A DNA stretch of 64,000 nucleotides from Flavitalea plasmicola. Lineage in GTDB: Bacteria; Bacteroidota; Bacteroidia; Chitinophagales; Chitinophagaceae. Location: positions 464,956 through 528,955 of the forward strand of contig NZ_JAUOTO010000003.1 of the NCBI RefSeq assembly GCF_030546645.1. The letters are read 5' to 3'. Shown piece after piece: positions 62,515 through 64,000 of this stretch. The stretch's first letter is position 1, and every line of letters begins with the position of its first letter. The position numbers were made by a program, and so were the translations under genes. The notes under the pieces are model-generated. The model was not told the origin of the DNA and did no database searches. It saw only the letters and a program-made list of their open reading frames with translations.

Positions 62515-64000
62515 CTATTTAAGCGCCGGAGGCCCTGCGGGCGCCGGCTTGCCATTGTACTGTTTATCCCACTCTTCCATCTGCAGCAGGATCTGATAAG
62601 ACGACACGATGTCCTGTGCGAAGGGCGCCTGTTTTTCCGAGAGATTGCCGCCCTTGCCCTGTAACATCATCTGGGCATTGACCGCCATTTGCTCGTCCGT
62701 CATCCCTTCTCCCAGGGATTTATAATACACCATCTGCTGCTGGAGGTCCTTTTTCAGAGAGGCCGCCACTTTCTCCGCCAGCTTATGGTCTTCTGCCTGA
62801 TAACAGGCTTCCAGGAAACGGAAGGAGAAATAATCATGCAGGTTGTTCTGGTTGCTCGTCATCCCATAGGAGAAATTAGACTCCAGCACATTCTGGTCAT
62901 AATGCTCCAGCACTTTCCGGGCGGAATCCTTAAGACCCGCCTGGGCCAGGCTCAGTCCCACCTGTGCGTGCGCAAATTTGATGCTATTCAGATGCCGGCG
63001 ATTCTCTTCATCATAATAGACTCCTGGCTTATTGGCATTGCCGTAGGTGAACTTTTCCATCAGTGTCTTATAGGCCACTTCATTGTCCACATTGCCATTG
63101 GCCACGGGCACCAGCTGGTACGACATACCCCGCAACCGTACGTATTTCGACAAGCCCAGATCGCCCAGCTCCTGGGGAGACGTGAAGCAAATAGGCCTGT
63201 TCCATTTATTGGCCGCGATGATGGCCAGGATTGCCAGGTCATTTTTTACCAGGTAGCTTTTCTGCGCAGGGATATCCAGGTGCAGTTCGGATAAGACGCT
63301 GTCTCCCGGATGCACCGTCCCGTTGCTGCGCACGGTATTCACATCCACGGGCACGGAGAATTTCTGCGTAGGCACCATATTGACCGTTCCGCCGTTGTTG
63401 GTCTGGTTAGTGTATTGGGGAGCGTCACTGCCTACTACATGCTTCAACACGTCGTAAAGGTCATAGTATTTGCTCTTATCGAAGCCGGGTATCCTGTCGG
63501 TGAAATAGCAGACGTTCCGTTTATCACCCATTATCTGCTCCGGCGTGAATATGACGTCAAAGGGCGCGCTTTCATTCACCTTATACCGCAGCTGGTTCAT
63601 GTACCAGTCCGTACCCAACAGCGTATTTACCATCACGCGTACATCGGGACGGATGCCTTCCACTTCCTGTGCATACCACAGCGGGTAAGTATCGTTATCA
63701 CCGAAAGAAAAAAGAATGGCATTTTTCGGACAACTCTCCAGGTAATTTCGCGCCAGGTCTCTCGCCAATGTCTTTTTGCTACGGTCATGGTCATCCCATT
63801 CCTGGTTGCCCATCAGCACGGGCACGGCAAGGAAGCATAGGCCGGCCGCAGCATAGTTTGCCATGGCTCCCTTTCCTTTTAGCACATATTTTTCCAGCAG
63901 CTCTTTTATCCATAGGACACCCAGCCCGATCCAGATAGCAAACACATATTCCGATCCCGCATAGGCATAGTCACGTTCACGTGGCTGCAGACCTGCCTGG
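62515..64000 (-). CDS. DUF2723 family membrane protein, C-terminal part (5' end outside window)
   Basis: The frame is open to base 64000, so the N-terminal transmembrane region lies outside. The visible part begins RERDYAYAGSEYVFAIWIGLGV, a DUF2723 signature, then a last membrane helix (MANYAAAGLCFLAVPVLMG). A large soluble domain follows (FSFGDNDTYPLWYAQEVEGIRPDVRVMVNTLLGTDWYMNQLRYK), ending with helical repeats. The family is thought to act as a protein O-mannosyltransferase-like glycosyltransferase in Bacteroidota; I see no direct proof of activity. The C-terminus is Pro-rich (APAGPPALK). Confidence 0.9.
   Translation of the reverse strand, partial: QAGLQPRERDYAYAGSEYVFAIWIGLGVLWIKELLEKYVLKGKGAMANYAAAGLCFLAVPVLMGNQEWDDHDRSKKTLARDLARNYLESCPKNAILFSFGDNDTYPLWYAQEVEGIRPDVRVMVNTLLGTDWYMNQLRYKVNESAPFDVIFTPEQIMGDKRNVCYFTDRIPGFDKSKYYDLYDVLKHVVGSDAPQYTNQTNNGGTVNMVPTQKFSVPVDVNTVRSNGTVHPGDSVLSELHLDIPAQKSYLVKNDLAILAIIAANKWNRPICFTSPQELGDLGLSKYVRLRGMSYQLVPVANGNVDNEVAYKTLMEKFTYGNANKPGVYYDEENRRHLNSIKFAHAQVGLSLAQAGLKDSARKVLEHYDQNVLESNFSYGMTSNQNNLHDYFSFRFLEACYQAEDHKLAEKVAASLKKDLQQQMVYYKSLGEGMTDEQMAVNAQMMLQGKGGNLSEKQAPFAQDIVSSYQILLQMEEWDKQYNGKPAPAGPPALK

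Noticed and set aside
1-64000. CRISPR arrays, tRNA or rRNA genes, insertion sequences, phage genes
   Set aside because: No regular spaced repeats, cloverleaf-like segments, ribosomal sequence, transposase or integrase motifs were recognised by eye; a covariance-model tRNA scan would be needed to exclude tRNAs fully.

Overview
The window comes from a member of the Bacteroidota, most likely a Chitinophagaceae-type bacterium (inference). It carries type IX secretion system (T9SS) parts (PorP/SprF, PorQ, a gliding-motility C-terminal cargo protein), a SusC/TonB-type outer-membrane receptor, WbqC, DUF5683 and DUF2330 proteins, the parA-parB-DUF5683-dapB order, and many promoters with the Bacteroidota -7 box TAnnTTTG. 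Coding sequence is moderately GC-rich and intergenic DNA is AT-rich. No tRNA, rRNA, CRISPR array, transposase or phage gene was recognised.

Layout. 1-4.8 kb: the 3' part of an RND efflux pump and an RnfD-like/DUF2330 fusion. 5-6.8 kb: WbqC and PorP/SprF. 6.8-12.3 kb, minus strand: a BlaI/M56 sensor-repressor pair, a fatty acid hydroxylase-type membrane protein and a membrane pyrophosphatase. 12.8-15.5 kb: a T9SS cargo protein and a small unknown protein. 15.6-25.6 kb: a glycoside and peptide utilisation stretch (GMC oxidoreductase with its small subunit, M28 and S41 peptidases, a Tat-exported sugar isomerase-like protein, a GH3 beta-glucosidase). 26-28.8 kb: a thiolase behind a TetR-type palindrome, then a divergent XRE regulator and MNT-HEPN pair. 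28.8-32.6 kb, minus: parA, parB, DUF5683, dapB and an Rrf2 regulator. 32.7-40.4 kb, plus: FMN reductase, metallophosphoesterase, two paralogous beta-barrels, Lon, PorQ and a stand-alone receiver. 40.4-48.5 kb, minus: bioB, then a tightly overlapping run of two membrane sulfatase-like enzymes, a kinase-like/methyltransferase fusion, a 59-residue membrane protein and an M42 peptidase, preceded by a UbiA-like protein and a lipoprotein. 48.5-49.5 kb: a LuxE-like protein.

49.5-61.8 kb is a complete assimilatory sulfate reduction locus read leftwards: cysH (APS-reductase type), cysD, cysN, SUMT, cysJ, cysI, a terminator, then a second unit with a TonB-dependent receptor and a siroheme synthase/TauE fusion. 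Together these activate sulfate to APS, reduce it to sulfite and then sulfide, make the siroheme needed by CysI, and probably move a sulfur compound across the envelope. The window ends with a small secreted Asn/Gly-rich protein and the C-terminal part of a DUF2723 membrane protein.

The most striking observation is a previously unlisted short reading frame just upstream of cysH. It encodes a leader peptide of 22 (or 29) residues ending in SCNNSCCCCC, flanked by complementary 8-mers. It has the hallmarks of a cysteine-sensing attenuation leader for the sulfate operon. Second is the five-gene overlapping envelope operon at 41.5-47.1 kb, which looks like an uncharacterised cell-surface modification system.
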